DNA from: Cellvibrionaceae bacterium
GTDB lineage: Bacteria; Pseudomonadota; Gammaproteobacteria; Pseudomonadales; Cellvibrionaceae
Assembly: GCA_024707385.1 (NCBI GenBank)
Contig: JANPZW010000008.1
Span: forward strand, 310,001 to 374,000
Length of the DNA: 64,000 bases
Reading direction: 5' to 3'
The notes beneath the pieces were generated by a model. That model was not told where the DNA came from, did not search any database, and was given only the letters and a program-made list of their open reading frames with translations. The position numbers and the translations under genes were made by a program. Positions 50,210-60,805 of this stretch are shown piece by piece. Every line of letters starts with the position of its first letter. Position 1 is the stretch's first letter.

Positions 50210-51262
50210 TTAAGTGTTCACAGGGGATGATGAATCCAGTTTCCAGCGCAGATTTTCCCCAGCCCGCAGCGGGATCAGCGTGTCCTCGCCAAAGGGCAGA
50301 GCGTCGGGAGCGCGCCATTCCTGGTGGCGCAGGGTGACTGTATCCCGGTTGCGCGGCAGCCCATAGAAATCGGCGCCGAAAAAGCTCGCAAAGCCTTCCA
50401 GTCTTGCAAGCGCGCCGGCGTCATCAAAGGCTTCCGCATACATTTCCAGAGCGGCATAAGCGGTGTAGGCACCTGCACAGCCACAGGGCGCTTCTTTTTT
50501 ATTGCGCGCGTGGGGGGCGGAATCCGTGCCGAGAAAGAATTTGGGATTGCCGCTGATGGCGGCTTCAACCAGGGCCTGCTGGTGCGTGTTGCGCTTGAGG
50601 ATCGGCAGGCAGTAGTAGTGCGGCCGGATGCCGCCGACCAGCATGTGGTTGCGGTTGAACAGCAGATGGTGGGCGGTAATGGTGGCGCCTATGTTGGCAC
50701 CAGCGTCGCGCACAAAACTGGCGGCATCACTGGTGGTGATGTGCTCAAGCACGATTTTCAATTGCGGCAAACGGGCGTGCAGAGGCGCGAGTATGCGGTC
50801 GATAAAAACCTTCTCGCGATCGAAAATGTCGATCGGCGCATCCGTTACTTCCCCGTGAACCAGCAGCAGTACGCCGAGTTCCGCCATGGCTTCCAGCGTG
50901 GGCAGGATTTTGTCGATGTCCGTGACACCGGAGGCGGAATTGGTAGTGGCGCCGGCAGGGTAGAGTTTGCAGGCCACTACGCCAGCCTCTTTGGCCGCCG
51001 CGATATCGGCTGGCGTGGTTTGGTCGGTCAGATAGAGCACCATTAATGGCTCAAAGGCGCGCCCACTCGGGGTGTGTTGCTGGATCCTGCTTTTATAGGC
51101 GAGCGCCTGTTCGGCATTCAGTACTGGCGGCACCAGGTTGGGCATGATTATGGCGCGGCGGAACTGATTGGCGGCGTCTTTGACCGTGTAGGCGAGGGCA
51201 GCGCCGTCGCGCAGGTGAATGTGCCAATCGTCTGGGGCAGTGATGGTAATGCTTTGCATCAT
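50210..51262 (-). CDS. pyrC: Dihydroorotase
   Basis: 350-aa zinc amidohydrolase of the pyrimidine pathway that cyclises carbamoyl-aspartate to dihydroorotate. The metal-binding [10 protein letters not shown], the carbamylated lysine region [26 protein letters not shown] and the FLGTDSAPH aspartate are all in place, as in the E. coli-type (class II) enzyme. ATG codons at 51262 and 51259 are both possible (MMQSITI). Probably cotranscribed with rnt. Confidence 0.95.
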   Translation of the reverse strand: MMQSITITAPDDWHIHLRDGAALAYTVKDAANQFRRAIIMPNLVPPVLNAEQALAYKSRIQQHTPSGRAFEPLMVLYLTDQTTPADIAAAKEAGVVACKLYPAGATTNSASGVTDIDKILPTLEAMAELGVLLLVHGEVTDAPIDIFDREKVFIDRILAPLHARLPQLKIVLEHITTSDAASFVRDAGANIGATITAHHLLFNRNHMLVGGIRPHYYCLPILKRNTHQQALVEAAISGNPKFFLGTDSAPHARNKKEAPCGCAGAYTAYAALEMYAEAFDDAGALARLEGFASFFGADFYGLPRNRDTVTLRHQEWRAPDALPFGEDTLIPLRAGENLRWKLDSSSPVNT

Positions 51263-51416
51263 GGGTTTTGATCGAAAAACAGTCAGGCGGGCGCCCGGGC
51301 ACGACATGCTACCGGAATTGCCCGCTAAAGCACAGGCGCCCGCCGCCGATAACCAACCCAGTTGCGCGGCTTGCGTCAGCCGCCGCATGCCTTTCTGAAT
51401 CGTCGGTGGAAGTTTT

Positions 51417-52289
51417 ATGAGATTGACCACAGTGATCGCTGTGTTGAGTCTGTGGGGTTCGAGCAGCTATGCCACTGTGTACAGCAGCTTTCTTGAGGGG
51501 GGTGCCTGGCAGGTGAAATCCTCCGTGTTCGCCTGCAGCATGGTGCATTCCGTGCCTTTGTACGGCGATGCGGTTTTTGAAACCCGCGCCGGCGAAGCCT
51601 CCCACTTTTACCTGCAGGGTAATAACAGCCGTTTCCGCCAAGGGTCGGCGGCGCTGATCGCACAAGCCCCGGTTTGGGCGGAGCAGCCGCGCCGTGTGGA
51701 GCTGGCCGCCGTGGAGGTGAAGCAGACGCGGCGCGCAGTTGAGCTGCCGACGAAAGATACCGAGCGCATGTTGGCCGAGTTGTTCGGCGGGCAGGAACTG
51801 GTGTTTACCCACGACCCGAGGTATGGCAGTGAAAATGCGTCGCAGGTCGCGATCACCTCGATCGGCTTTCGCGATGCGTATCAACGCTATCTCACCTGTC
51901 TATCCGGTTTGTTGCCGGCGAATTTTGACCAGATCAAGCGCACCGCGGTTTATTTCGGCTCAAGCCGGTTTGAGGGTATCCGGCCTTCGGAACTGCACAA
52001 GCTCGACAACATAGTGGCGTATGTGAAAGCCGATCCCAGCGTGCGCGAGTTTTTCATTGATGGGCACGCGGACAGCATTGGCAGCAGGGATGACAATCTG
52101 CTGCTGTCGGAGAAGCGGGCGCAAGAGGTGACTCGTTATCTGGTGGAGAAGGGCGTGCCCCAGGAGGCCATCACCAGCCGCTGGCACGGCGAGCGCTACC
52201 CGGTGGCATCTAATGCGACCGCCGGGGGCAGGGATAAAAATCGGCGTGTCACCATTCGGCTGGAGAAATTGGCGGTGAAGCGGGATTGA
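51417..52289 (+). CDS. motY: MotY-like flagellar T-ring protein
   Basis: 290 aa, signal peptide then two domains. The N-terminal half ([42 protein letters not shown]) matches MotY, which attaches stators of the polar flagellar motor. The C-terminal OmpA-like peptidoglycan-binding domain includes [31 protein letters not shown] and [12 protein letters not shown]. In Pseudomonas the motY gene also sits between argG and pyrC, which supports the call over a generic OmpA-family protein. No other flagellar gene is in the window. Confidence 0.85.
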   Translation: MRLTTVIAVLSLWGSSSYATVYSSFLEGGAWQVKSSVFACSMVHSVPLYGDAVFETRAGEASHFYLQGNNSRFRQGSAALIAQAPVWAEQPRRVELAAVEVKQTRRAVELPTKDTERMLAELFGGQELVFTHDPRYGSENASQVAITSIGFRDAYQRYLTCLSGLLPANFDQIKRTAVYFGSSRFEGIRPSELHKLDNIVAYVKADPSVREFFIDGHADSIGSRDDNLLLSEKRAQEVTRYLVEKGVPQEAITSRWHGERYPVASNATAGGRDKNRRVTIRLEKLAVKRD

Positions 52290-53843
52290 TCAGCGCCGTT
52301 TGCGCTTGCGACCTTCTGCCAGGATCTTGCTGGCGCGCTCGCACACTTCGGCAGAATATCCCGCCAGACATTCAGCGGTGATCACCTCCGCCTGCTCCAG
52401 ATCCCGCGCTTCCACCAGCTCCAGCACCCAGTTGTTATAGGCGGACCCGATGATTTGCCGCGGGTGAGCCGTATCTTTGACGACGCCCACCGGTTGGTTG
52501 AGGTACTCGGTCAGCACTGTGACCACCTCGCGCCAGTTTTTATCTTCCCACTGGTGCTCCGCCCAGCGCAGATAGAACCAGTTCACCATGTCGGGCCAGG
52601 CCTTCGGGTCGGTCAGATGTCCTTCCACCAGGGTCAGCACCAGCAGTCCGTCATCGAAACGCTTGTGTTCCGCCAGCTTCGACATGAGCACGCTGACCGC
52701 GTTGGTCACTCGCGTCTCCACCGACTTGCGATCGTCTCCCCGCGCCAGACCGCGACTCAATAGCTCGCCCATTACCGTGAGCGTTTGCTCGGTGTCGCCG
52801 AGCTGCGCGTAGGTCAGCATGGCCCCGGACAGGTACATCTGCAGCGCGTTCTGCAAGCCGGTGGCCTGAGGGTGGCGCTGGCTATCGGCCAACACGGTCT
52901 GATAGGTGGTGGCGAACAGGCGCAGCAATGTTTTCCAGTCCTGTTGGCTCACCAGAGCATGGATTTCGCGGTTATAGAAATACAGGCGTTTTTCCTGCGC
53001 CATGCTGTTGCGCGGGTCGATAAAAGCGCTGATTTCGGCGAGGCGCACGCTGTCGGCCTCGTTCATGCGGGAAAAAATCGTGTGCTGATTGAGCATGTTG
53101 CGGGCGGCAAGCTCAGTGGCCGTCACCCGTTCGCGGTCCAGATAATCGGCGTAGGTTGCCGGCTGCAAGCTGCGGCTGGTGAACCAGTCATTGTTGTTGC
53201 GCTCGTAAAAGGCTTCGTCGTGGGGCTGGTCGTAACCGCCGGGGCTGGTGGTTTCGACGTCGATCTCGCGGCCGTCGCGCAGGTTGAGCTGAATAAAGGC
53301 ATGGGACGGCAGCATCACGCCCTTCACGCGGAGGTCGAAATGGCGCGCCAGTACCGCGTAGAGCAGGCTTGCGCTGATGCAATTGAATTCCCCGTTTTCG
53401 AAAATGCCCATCAGACGAGATTGGTCCATGGAATAGCCGAGCGGGGCTCCGCCTTTGCTTTCCTTAAGAAAGAAAGCGTTGTGCATCTCCCGATTGAGGA
53501 TCTGCCCGACAAGCCAGTCGTTGTTCTTTTCGACTATGTGCTCGTTCATCTTGCGGCGGAATTGGTCAACCTGTTTCTTGGCCTGGTCGTATTCTCCGTA
53601 GCTGCGCACGCCGGAGGCCAACAGGTAGAGCGCGAGCAGTGCATCCGGGTCATCGTTGCGGGCGCGGTGCAGATCGCCGAGTGTGGCGCGTTCGAAGTAA
53701 CTGAGCTCCGACCAGATGGGGTAGGGACTGCCGCCGAAATCCGCCCGGTTGGCTGAGGCGGGCGCGGTCAACAACAACGCTATCAACCATAAAAAGGCCA
53801 GCGGGGTATATGAAAGACTTTTGCTAGGCATGCGGATCGACAT
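52290..53843 (-). CDS. Exported transglutaminase-like/TPR protein of unknown function
   Basis: 517 aa with a signal peptide (YTPLAFLWLIALLLTAPASA). A papain-like transglutaminase core is suggested by Cys154 (GEFNCISASLLYAVLARHF), His181 (MLPSHAFIQL) and Asp195 (REIDVETTSPGGYD), the usual Cys-His-Asp order. The second half (about 230-517) is alpha-helical and TPR-like, with Trp-rich repeats (WFYLRWAEHQWEDKNWREVV). Whether it crosslinks or cleaves amide bonds is unknown. It lies between motY (convergent) and argG (divergent), a place not filled by such a gene in the Pseudomonas cluster I know. The start at ATG 53843 is tentative; 53831 is also possible. Confidence 0.6.
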   Translation of the reverse strand: MSIRMPSKSLSYTPLAFLWLIALLLTAPASANRADFGGSPYPIWSELSYFERATLGDLHRARNDDPDALLALYLLASGVRSYGEYDQAKKQVDQFRRKMNEHIVEKNNDWLVGQILNREMHNAFFLKESKGGAPLGYSMDQSRLMGIFENGEFNCISASLLYAVLARHFDLRVKGVMLPSHAFIQLNLRDGREIDVETTSPGGYDQPHDEAFYERNNNDWFTSRSLQPATYADYLDRERVTATELAARNMLNQHTIFSRMNEADSVRLAEISAFIDPRNSMAQEKRLYFYNREIHALVSQQDWKTLLRLFATTYQTVLADSQRHPQATGLQNALQMYLSGAMLTYAQLGDTEQTLTVMGELLSRGLARGDDRKSVETRVTNAVSVLMSKLAEHKRFDDGLLVLTLVEGHLTDPKAWPDMVNWFYLRWAEHQWEDKNWREVVTVLTEYLNQPVGVVKDTAHPRQIIGSAYNNWVLELVEARDLEQAEVITAECLAGYSAEVCERASKILAEGRKRKRR

Positions 53844-54012
53844 GGCAGATTGGATGGCGCGCTGCGCGATTGGTTCGCCGCAGTAAACAGACGCCGCAGA
53901 GTATGCCTGATGATGGGGCATTTTGCTGTTAATCCGTCGACTATGACGCTACAATGCGCGCCCTGGCAAACCGCCACACCCCCTTCCCCCTCTCAAGAAC
54001 GTTGGAGACAGT

Positions 54013-55233
54013 ATGTCTTCCATTAAAAAGGTCGTTTTGGCTTATTCCGGTGGTCTCGATACGTCCGTAATCGTGCGTTGGCTGCAAGACACCTACAAAT
54101 GTGAAGTTGTCACCTTTACTGCTGACATAGGTCAGGGCGAAGAGCTGGAGCCGGCGCGTGCCAAGGCTCAAGCTTTGGGCGTTAAAGAAATCTATATCGA
54201 AGACCTGCGCGAAGAATTCGTGCGCGATTACGTATTCCCCATGTTCCGCGCCAACACCATCTATGAAGGTGAGTACCTTCTGGGTACCTCCATCGCGCGG
54301 CCGCTGATCGCCAAGCGCTTGGTGGAAATTGCCAATCTCACCGGTGCGGATGCCATTTCCCACGGTGCTACCGGCAAGGGCAATGATCAGGTCCGCTTCG
54401 AGATCGGCGCTTATGCACTCAAGCCCGGCATCAAAGTTATTGCGCCCTGGCGTGAGTGGGATCTGACTTCCCGCGAAAAACTGATGGCTTACTGCGAGAC
54501 CCACAACATTCCAGTGGATTTTGCGAAAAACAAGAAAAAGTCACCTTATTCCATGGATGCCAACCTGCTGCATATTTCCTATGAAGGCAATCTGCTGGAG
54601 AACCCCTGGAACGAGGCGGAAGAAGATATGTGGCGCTGGTCCGTTTCACCTGAAGCCGCGCCGGATAAAGCAGAATATCTGGAACTTACTTACCGCAAAG
54701 GTGACATAGTCGCGCTTAATGGCCAGGAAATGTCGCCTGCTACTGTGCTCGCCACGCTGAACAAACTGGGCGGAGCGCACGGCATAGGTCGTCTGGATCT
54801 GGTGGAAAACCGTTATGTCGGCATGAAGTCGCGCGGCTGCTATGAAACTCCTGGCGGCACCATCATGTTGAAAGCCCACCGAGCCATTGAGTCCATCACG
54901 CTTGACCGGGAAGTGGCGCATCTGAAGGATTCCTTCATTTCCCGTTACGCCGCCATGATCTACAACGGTTACTGGTGGTCGCCAGAGCGTTTGATGCTGC
55001 AAAAAGCCATCGACGAATCCCAGGCTTTTGTAAACGGCGACGTGCGTGTGAAGCTGTACAAAGGCAGCGTCACCGTCGTTGGCCGACGTTCAGCGGACAG
55101 TTTGTTCGACGAAAAAATTGCCACCTTTGAAGATGATGCCGGCGCCTACAACCAGAAGGATGCCGAGGGCTTTATCAAACTCAATGCGCTGCGCATGCGA
55201 ATTGCCGCGCAAAAAGGCCGCAAGCTGGTTTAA
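54013..55233 (+). CDS. argG: Argininosuccinate synthase
   Basis: 406-aa ATP-dependent enzyme joining citrulline and aspartate in arginine synthesis. The N-type ATP pyrophosphatase loop [12 protein letters not shown] is at residues about 10-21, with [14 protein letters not shown] and the [16 protein letters not shown] block. Length and ends are typical of the class I enzyme. It stands as a single gene behind a GGAG ribosome site (TTGGAGACAGT-ATG). Confidence 0.96.
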   Translation: MSSIKKVVLAYSGGLDTSVIVRWLQDTYKCEVVTFTADIGQGEELEPARAKAQALGVKEIYIEDLREEFVRDYVFPMFRANTIYEGEYLLGTSIARPLIAKRLVEIANLTGADAISHGATGKGNDQVRFEIGAYALKPGIKVIAPWREWDLTSREKLMAYCETHNIPVDFAKNKKKSPYSMDANLLHISYEGNLLENPWNEAEEDMWRWSVSPEAAPDKAEYLELTYRKGDIVALNGQEMSPATVLATLNKLGGAHGIGRLDLVENRYVGMKSRGCYETPGGTIMLKAHRAIESITLDREVAHLKDSFISRYAAMIYNGYWWSPERLMLQKAIDESQAFVNGDVRVKLYKGSVTVVGRRSADSLFDEKIATFEDDAGAYNQKDAEGFIKLNALRMRIAAQKGRKLV

Positions 55234-55327
55234 TTCAATCAGCTTGTAAACCTGTTAAATGGCGCTAGCCGCCGATCGAAACATTCAAGCCGCCACCAAG
55301 AGCGGTGATCCATTGTTGAGGACCACC

Positions 55328-55882
55328 ATGCTTTCACGCTGCATTGCTGTTGTCGTTTTGGCTTTTGTTTTTGTCGCCCCGAGTTACGCCGCGCGACCGA
55401 ATTACAATTATCTGGGTGCCGGCTACGCCCGCCAGCATCTGGACATAGGTTGCGATCAGGACGGCCTTTATATCGAAGGCAGCCTCGCCTTAAATGAAAT
55501 TGCCTATTTTCACGGTCAGCACACGGACCTCACCAGCAATCGCGGGTGCGGTTCCACCTCTACAGCCTTGTCCATCGGTTTGCGCGCGGATGTCGGACGT
55601 GAGTCCGGAATCTATATGCTCGCGACCATGATCAACCGCGATTACGGTCCGGATTCCGACGCCGGTTTCGGCGGCACTTTTGGCGCGCGTGGATTTTTCT
55701 CTCCTGGCGTTGAAGGGCGCGCCTTTGTCACTTATGAAGCCATCGATGAGCTGCGCGAAACATTTTTTGGCGTTGGCTTGAATTACTGGTTTTCTCGCGC
55801 TTTCAGCCTTAATGCCGAAGTTGCTTCCAGTAATGAGAGCAACGAAAGTTTCGCTGTAGGTTTGCGATTTAACTTTTTCTGA
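55328..55882 (+). CDS. Small outer-membrane beta-barrel-like protein, unknown function
   Basis: 184 aa with a signal peptide (LSRCIAVVVLAFVFVAPSYAA) and a body of alternating short beta strands with aromatic girdles (YNYLGAGYARQHLD, LNEIAYFHGQHTDL, ALSIGLRADVG, FGGTFGARGFF, FFGVGLNYWF). It ends GLRFNFF, with a C-terminal Phe as seen in BAM substrates, so an eight-strand outer-membrane barrel is likely. Two cysteines (DIGCDQD and NRGCGST) may pair. Start ATG 55328 is preferred; an in-frame ATG at 55259 would bury the signal. No functional call is made. Confidence 0.6.
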   Translation: MLSRCIAVVVLAFVFVAPSYAARPNYNYLGAGYARQHLDIGCDQDGLYIEGSLALNEIAYFHGQHTDLTSNRGCGSTSTALSIGLRADVGRESGIYMLATMINRDYGPDSDAGFGGTFGARGFFSPGVEGRAFVTYEAIDELRETFFGVGLNYWFSRAFSLNAEVASSNESNESFAVGLRFNFF

Positions 55883-55995
55883 CGATTCCGAGTTTTCGGT
55901 CTATATTTCCGGAGATGTATTTGTAAACGTTTTGTGTTTGGGACGTTGTGCAAAAAAAGGCGGAGTGCCGGCAGGCGGTTTTATTTCCAGTGGGT

Positions 55996-56036
55996 TTGAC
56001 GCCAGTCAAATGCCGATTTGGATTCCCATCTATACT
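55996..56036 (+). promoter_or_regulatory. ccoN: FNR/Anr-type site and -10 box of the cco operon
   Basis: TTGAC-GCCA-GTCAA (55996-56009) is a palindromic variant of the FNR/Anr site TTGAT-N4-ATCAA. A TATACT box at 56031-56036 lies downstream, so with a start at about 56043 the site is centred at roughly -41, the class II activator position. This fits low-oxygen activation of a cbb3 oxidase operon. A 7-bp hairpin (ACGCGGA/TCCGCGT, 56087-56093/56101-56107) sits in the leader. Confidence 0.65.
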
Positions 56037-56145
56037 GCTTTAGCAACAGCTATCAAAAATCTTCATCACGTGCATACAGCTCTGAAACGCGGAACGGAAG
56101 TCCGCGTGTGTCCCAGTTTATTTCACTAACTATTGGAACTTGTCT

Positions 56146-57597
56146 ATGAGCAATGACACGGCGGCATCCGCCTTGCCTCCCCCTGTCTACAACTATCAGG
56201 TGGTGCGTCAGTTCAGCATTATGACCATCGTCTGGGGTGTTGTTGGTATGGCTGTGGGTGTGCTGCTTGCAGCGCAATTAATGTGGCCCGAAATCAATGA
56301 TTTCTGGCAGCCATACAGTCATTTCGGTCGCTTGCGGCCCTTGCACACCAACGCGGTGATTTTTGCCTTCGGTGGTTGTGCTCTTTTTGCTACTTCTTAT
56401 TTTGTCGTGCAGCGAACCTGTCAGGCACCTTTGTTTGGCGGATTTCTTATCCCGTTCACCTTCTGGGGTTGGCAGGCGGTTATTGTGGCCGCCGCCATCA
56501 CTCTGCCGATGGGGTATACCTCGTCGAAAGAATACGCCGAGTTGGAATGGCCAATCGATATCGCCATCACTCTGGTTTGGGTTGCCTACGCGATTGTCTT
56601 TTTTGGCACTATGGTAAAACGCCGCACCTCCCATATTTATGTCGCCAACTGGTTTTTCGGCGCATTTATCATCACGGTTGCGGTTCTGCATGTTGTGAAC
56701 AGCGCTGCGGTGCCGGTGCACTTGCTGAAGTCCTATTCCGCTTATGCGGGTACTGCGGATGCCATGATCCAGTGGTGGTACGGGCATAATGCGGTTGGAT
56801 TTTTCCTCACCGCCGGATTTCTCGGCATTATGTATTACTTCGTGCCTAAGCAGGCCGAGCGCCCGGTTTATTCCTACCAGCTCTCCATCGTGCATTTTTG
56901 GGCGCTGATCTCTGTTTACGTGTGGGCGGGCGGTCACCACCTGCATTATTCCGCTTTACCCGATTGGGCGCAGAGCCTGGGTATGGTGATGTCACTGATT
57001 CTGCTGGCGCCCTCCTGGGGCGGCATGATCAACGGCATGATGACGCTGTCAGGTGCGTGGCATAAGTTGCGCACCGATCCCACCTTGCGCTTTCTTGTGG
57101 TGTCCCTGTCGTTTTATGGCATGTCCACCTTTGAAGGTCCGATGATGTCCATCAAGACCGTGAACGCCCTGTCCCACAACACCGACTGGACCATCGGTCA
57201 CGTGCATGCCGGTGCGCTCGGTTGGGTTGCGATGATTTCCATCGGCGCGATCTATCACCTGTTACCTGTTTTGACCGGGCAAAAAACCATGTGGAGCGTG
57301 CGCCTGATCAACGCGCATTTCTGGCTAGCGACCATAGGTACGGTGCTCTACATCGCCTCCATGTGGGTCAACGGCATTTTGCAGGGGCTGATGTGGCGCG
57401 CGTTTAATACCGACGGCACCTTGACCTATAGCTTTGTTGAGAGTGTTGAGGCCAGTTATCCCGGCTATTTTGTGCGTTTCCTCGGCGGTGCTTTTTTCCT
57501 CACTGGCATGTTGTTGATGGCTTACAACGCTTACCGGACCGTGAATTCGGAGCAGGCGATCGAGCCGGAAAAAGCCGCGCAACCGCAACTGGCCTGA
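56146..57597 (+). CDS. ccoN: cbb3-type cytochrome c oxidase subunit I
   Basis: 483-aa catalytic subunit of the high-affinity terminal oxidase, with about 12 membrane helices. Histidine ligands lie in [15 protein letters not shown] (low-spin haem b), [22 protein letters not shown] (Cu_B side; this Y replaces the aa3 crosslinked pattern) and [16 protein letters not shown]. It starts at ATG 56146, behind a TTG in frame six bases earlier. It heads a ccoNOQP-GHIS run. Confidence 0.95.
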   Translation: MSNDTAASALPPPVYNYQVVRQFSIMTIVWGVVGMAVGVLLAAQLMWPEINDFWQPYSHFGRLRPLHTNAVIFAFGGCALFATSYFVVQRTCQAPLFGGFLIPFTFWGWQAVIVAAAITLPMGYTSSKEYAELEWPIDIAITLVWVAYAIVFFGTMVKRRTSHIYVANWFFGAFIITVAVLHVVNSAAVPVHLLKSYSAYAGTADAMIQWWYGHNAVGFFLTAGFLGIMYYFVPKQAERPVYSYQLSIVHFWALISVYVWAGGHHLHYSALPDWAQSLGMVMSLILLAPSWGGMINGMMTLSGAWHKLRTDPTLRFLVVSLSFYGMSTFEGPMMSIKTVNALSHNTDWTIGHVHAGALGWVAMISIGAIYHLLPVLTGQKTMWSVRLINAHFWLATIGTVLYIASMWVNGILQGLMWRAFNTDGTLTYSFVESVEASYPGYFVRFLGGAFFLTGMLLMAYNAYRTVNSEQAIEPEKAAQPQLA

Positions 57598-57608
57598 GGA
57601 AATAATCC

Positions 57609-58220
57609 ATGAAGAATCACGACATAGTCGAAAAAAATATCGGCCTGATGGTGTTGCTGGTCATTGTCGCCATCAGCTTTGGCGGCTTGGTGGAAATCGT
57701 GCCGCAGTTTTTTCTCAAGGACACCACGCAACCGGTGGAAGGTTTGAAGCCGCTGACGGCGGTGGAGCTGGAAGGGCGCGATATTTATATCCGCGAAGGC
57801 TGCCACGTGTGCCACACCCAGATGGTCCGTCCGCTGCGCGCTGAGGTGGAGCGTTATGGCCACTACTCCGTCGCTGGCGAATCCGTCTATGAGCACCCGT
57901 TTTTGTGGGGTTCCAAGCGCACAGGTCCGGACCTTGCGCGGGTAGGGCAGCGCTACAGTGACGAGTGGCACAAAGCGCATCTGTTCAACCCGCGCAATGT
58001 GGTGCCCAACTCGAACATGCCGGCTTTCCCCTGGTTGTATGACAACGTCCTGACGGGCAAACACACCGCGAAAAAAATGGAGGCCCTGCGCTCCGTGGGT
58101 GTGCCTTATACCGATGAGGATATTGCCGGCGCTGGTGCCGCCGCGCGTGGCGTGACCGAGATGGATGCTCTCGTCGCCTATCTCCAACAGCTGGGAACGC
58201 TCCTCACCTACAAGCGGTGA
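57609..58220 (+). CDS. ccoO: cbb3-type cytochrome c oxidase monohaem subunit II
   Basis: 203-aa c-type cytochrome anchored by one N-terminal helix ([25 protein letters not shown]). The haem-binding motif is CHVCH in [14 protein letters not shown], with the axial Met in NSNMPAFPW. It passes electrons from CcoP to CcoN. It begins 11 bases after ccoN. Intact A7 runs at 57631-57637 and 58071-58077 lie within the gene, in contrast to broken A7 runs in neighbours. Confidence 0.95.
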   Translation: MKNHDIVEKNIGLMVLLVIVAISFGGLVEIVPQFFLKDTTQPVEGLKPLTAVELEGRDIYIREGCHVCHTQMVRPLRAEVERYGHYSVAGESVYEHPFLWGSKRTGPDLARVGQRYSDEWHKAHLFNPRNVVPNSNMPAFPWLYDNVLTGKHTAKKMEALRSVGVPYTDEDIAGAGAAARGVTEMDALVAYLQQLGTLLTYKR

Positions 58221-58223
58221 CCC

Positions 58224-58418
58224 ATGGATATCAATACGTTACGCAGTATCTCGCCGATACTGGTTTTATTGGCATTTATCGGTGTTTGCTGGTGGGCTTT
58301 TGCGCCCAAGCGGCGCAAGCGTTTCGAGGAGGCGGCAAACCTGCCGTTTGCTGACGAGCCGCCGCAGAGTGATGCGAAAAAAGCCACCGCCACCGAGCAA
58401 GAGCAGGACAAATTATGA
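58224..58418 (+). CDS. ccoQ: cbb3-type oxidase small subunit CcoQ/FixQ
   Basis: 64 aa: one membrane helix (SISPILVLLAFIGVCWWAFAP) followed by KRRKRFEEAANLPFADE, the FixQ/CcoQ pattern. It stabilises the CcoNOQP complex. It lies three bases after ccoO and overlaps ccoP by ATGA. Confidence 0.9.
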   Translation: MDINTLRSISPILVLLAFIGVCWWAFAPKRRKRFEEAANLPFADEPPQSDAKKATATEQEQDKL

Positions 58419-59312
58419 GTATTTTTTGGAATGTCTGGATTATCGGACTGACCTTGGCATGTCTCGCCCTCGTGATCTGGGTGTTGTTCGCCAATCGCAA
58501 GGTCGCGATTAAAGATGACGAAGAGCCGGAAAACCGCACCACCGGCCACGTTTACGACGGTATTGAGGAATACGACAACCCGCTGCCCAAGTGGTGGTTC
58601 CAATTGTTTGTCGGCACTTTGGTGTTTTCCGCGATTTATCTCGTTTGGTATCCCGGTTTGGGCAGTTTTCCGGGAATCGGTGGTTGGACGTCAGAAAATC
58701 AGCTTCAGCGGGAGCATGAAAAAGCCCGCGTCGTGCAGGAGGAGATTTTCGGCGCTTACACGCAAATGTCGATAGAAGAGCTGGCGCAGGACAATAACGC
58801 GATGAAAATGGGCGTGCGTCTGTTCGCCAACAACTGCGCGGTTTGCCACGGCGCCGACGGCGGTGGCAATTACGGTTTCCCCAATTTGACCGACAAGGAC
58901 TGGCTGTACGGCGGCACGCCGGAAAAAATCAAGGAAACCCTGTTGCACGGCCGCGCGGGCAATATGCCGCCATGGGGAGCGATTATCGGCGAAGCCAATG
59001 TGCTGGCGGTGACGGAATATGTTCTTGCCATGTCTGGACGAGAGTATGACAAGGCGCAGCTGGAGCAGGGCGGCAAAGTGTTCAAGCAGAATTGCGCGGC
59101 CTGCCACGGCGCGGACGGCACGGGAAACCAGTTACTCGGAGCTCCCAATCTGGTTGACAACATCTGGCTCTACGATGGCACCCGCGAAGGCATTGCGCAG
59201 TCCGTGCGCAACGGCCGGGCGAATGTGATGCCGGCGCAGAAGGATATGCTGCAGGAAGAAAAAAATCCACCTGTTGGCAGCCTACGTTTACAGTCTGTCG
59301 CTCGATCTCTAA
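58415..59312 (+). CDS. ccoP: cbb3-type oxidase dihaem subunit CcoP (frameshift in an A7 run)
   Basis: Membrane-anchored dihaem cytochrome c (298 aa after correction) that accepts electrons from periplasmic carriers. It has an N-terminal cytoplasmic tail plus helix (SIFWNVWIIGLTLACLALVIW), a second helix, and CAVCHGADG and CAACHGADG haem sites with axial Met segments (NMPPW, VMPAQ). Near the end, the frame reads EEKNPPVGSL up to 59362. Removing one A from the run 59259-59265 gives EEKIHLLAAYVYSLSLDL and a stop at 59312, the usual CcoP ending. Confidence 0.9.
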
Positions 59313-59362
59313 ATCCGGAGTGGCCGCCTTTTTGGTGGCCGCTCTTTCAGAGGGTCCGATGA

Positions 59363-60805
59363 GTGTCCGATGACCTCAGAACAGGCTCCGAGCCTGGCAA
59401 GAAAGAAGGCGAGATTCGCTACGTCAATCTCTACGAATCAGAAGCCAAGATCTATACCCGCAAAATCTCCGGTTTTTATCAGCGAATCCGCCGTTACACC
59501 GGTATCCCACTGATGCTGGGTTTCCTGTTGCTACCCTGGTTCAGCATCAACGGCGACCCCGCCGTGTTGTTCGATCTTGAAGCACGCAAATTCCATATTC
59601 TTGGTTTGATTTTCTGGCCCCAGGATTTCATGTTGCTCGCTTGGGCGCTGATTATTTCCGCGTTTGCTTTATTCACCGTGACTGTGTTGCTGGGACGGGT
59701 GTGGTGTGGCTTCACCTGTCCGCAAACCGTTTGGACACTGATGTTTATTTCCGTCGAGCATTTTTGCGAGGGCGACCGCAATAAACGGATGAAGCTGGAT
59801 CGACAGCCGTGGAACTTGGAAAAAGTGCTGCGCAAGTCGGCGAAACACTCGCTTTGGGTGGTGATCGCTTTTATCACCGGGGTGACGTTTATCGGCTATT
59901 TCACACCGATTCGTGAATTGCTGTTGGGATTTATTCCCCAGCGCGCGGCCAATGGATTTATTTATTTTGATATCCATCCCGCCGCCGCTTTCTGGACGTT
60001 GTTTTTCGCCGGCATGACCTATTTGAATGCCGGCTGGATGCGCGAGCAGGTATGCAAATACATGTGCCCCTATGCGCGTTTTCAGGCGGTGATGTACGAC
60101 CGCGATACCCTCGCCGTGCATTACGATCCGAAGCGCGGTGAAAAACGCGGCGCGCGCAAACCCGGCGATGATTACAAAAAAGCGGGCCTCGGCGACTGCA
60201 TCGATTGCTCCTGGTGTGTGCAGGTCTGCCCGGTCAACATCGATATTCGCAATGGTCTGCAATACGAGTGCATCAATTGCGGTTTATGTGTCGATGCGTG
60301 CAACACCGTAATGGATAAAATGTCCTATCCCCGCGGCCTTATCCGCTTTACCTCAGAAGACGAATTAAAAACTGGCAAAACGCATTTTTTCCGCCCGCGT
60401 TTGTTTGGTTATGTATTTGCGGTGCTGGCTATGGTGGCTGTCTTTTCCTATGTGGTGTTGACTCGCAGCCCTATCGGTATCGATGTAATCCGGGATCGCG
60501 GCGCGCGTTTGTATCGGGTGATGGGCGATGAAATCCAAAACGTCTACACGATCAAGATCAACAATATGGATTCCCGCAACCACACCTATGACGTGGAATT
60601 GGAAGGTGATTTTCCCTTTGAGTTGAAAAATTACCATCCGCGCGAAGTTGAGGCGGGCGAGGTCTTTACCGTACCGCTGCGGGTCGCGGTGCCGCGCGCG
60701 CAGCTCAAAGGCGAAAAGAACCAACTGCTCATTAAGGTGCGCTCCCGAGATGACGCCAATATATCCGCCGCGGAAACCACCGTTTTTATGGGCCCCGACC
60801 GATGA
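59363..60805 (+). CDS. ccoG: Cytochrome c oxidase accessory protein CcoG
   Basis: 480-aa membrane iron-sulphur protein (RdxA/FixG family) that helps reduce Cu(II) during cbb3 oxidase assembly. It has several membrane helices, the block GRVWCGFTCPQTVWT, then two 4Fe-4S clusters in CIDCSWCVQVCPVNIDIRNG and CINCGLCVDACN, and a C-terminal periplasmic Ig-like domain (residues about 385-480). It uses a GTG start at 59363; the ATG at 59359 would give a very short frame. It overlaps ccoH by ATGA. Confidence 0.94.
   Translation: MSDDLRTGSEPGKKEGEIRYVNLYESEAKIYTRKISGFYQRIRRYTGIPLMLGFLLLPWFSINGDPAVLFDLEARKFHILGLIFWPQDFMLLAWALIISAFALFTVTVLLGRVWCGFTCPQTVWTLMFISVEHFCEGDRNKRMKLDRQPWNLEKVLRKSAKHSLWVVIAFITGVTFIGYFTPIRELLLGFIPQRAANGFIYFDIHPAAAFWTLFFAGMTYLNAGWMREQVCKYMCPYARFQAVMYDRDTLAVHYDPKRGEKRGARKPGDDYKKAGLGDCIDCSWCVQVCPVNIDIRNGLQYECINCGLCVDACNTVMDKMSYPRGLIRFTSEDELKTGKTHFFRPRLFGYVFAVLAMVAVFSYVVLTRSPIGIDVIRDRGARLYRVMGDEIQNVYTIKINNMDSRNHTYDVELEGDFPFELKNYHPREVEAGEVFTVPLRVAVPRAQLKGEKNQLLIKVRSRDDANISAAETTVFMGPDR

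Noticed and set aside
52785..53756. A 323-codon plus-strand frame inside the transglutaminase-like gene.
   Set aside because: It is antisense to a frame with signal peptide and catalytic pattern, with no domain of its own.
55932..56129. A 65-codon reading frame before ccoN.
   Set aside because: It overlaps the FNR-like site and the -10 box, has no ribosome site and no recognisable domain; it lies in leader DNA.
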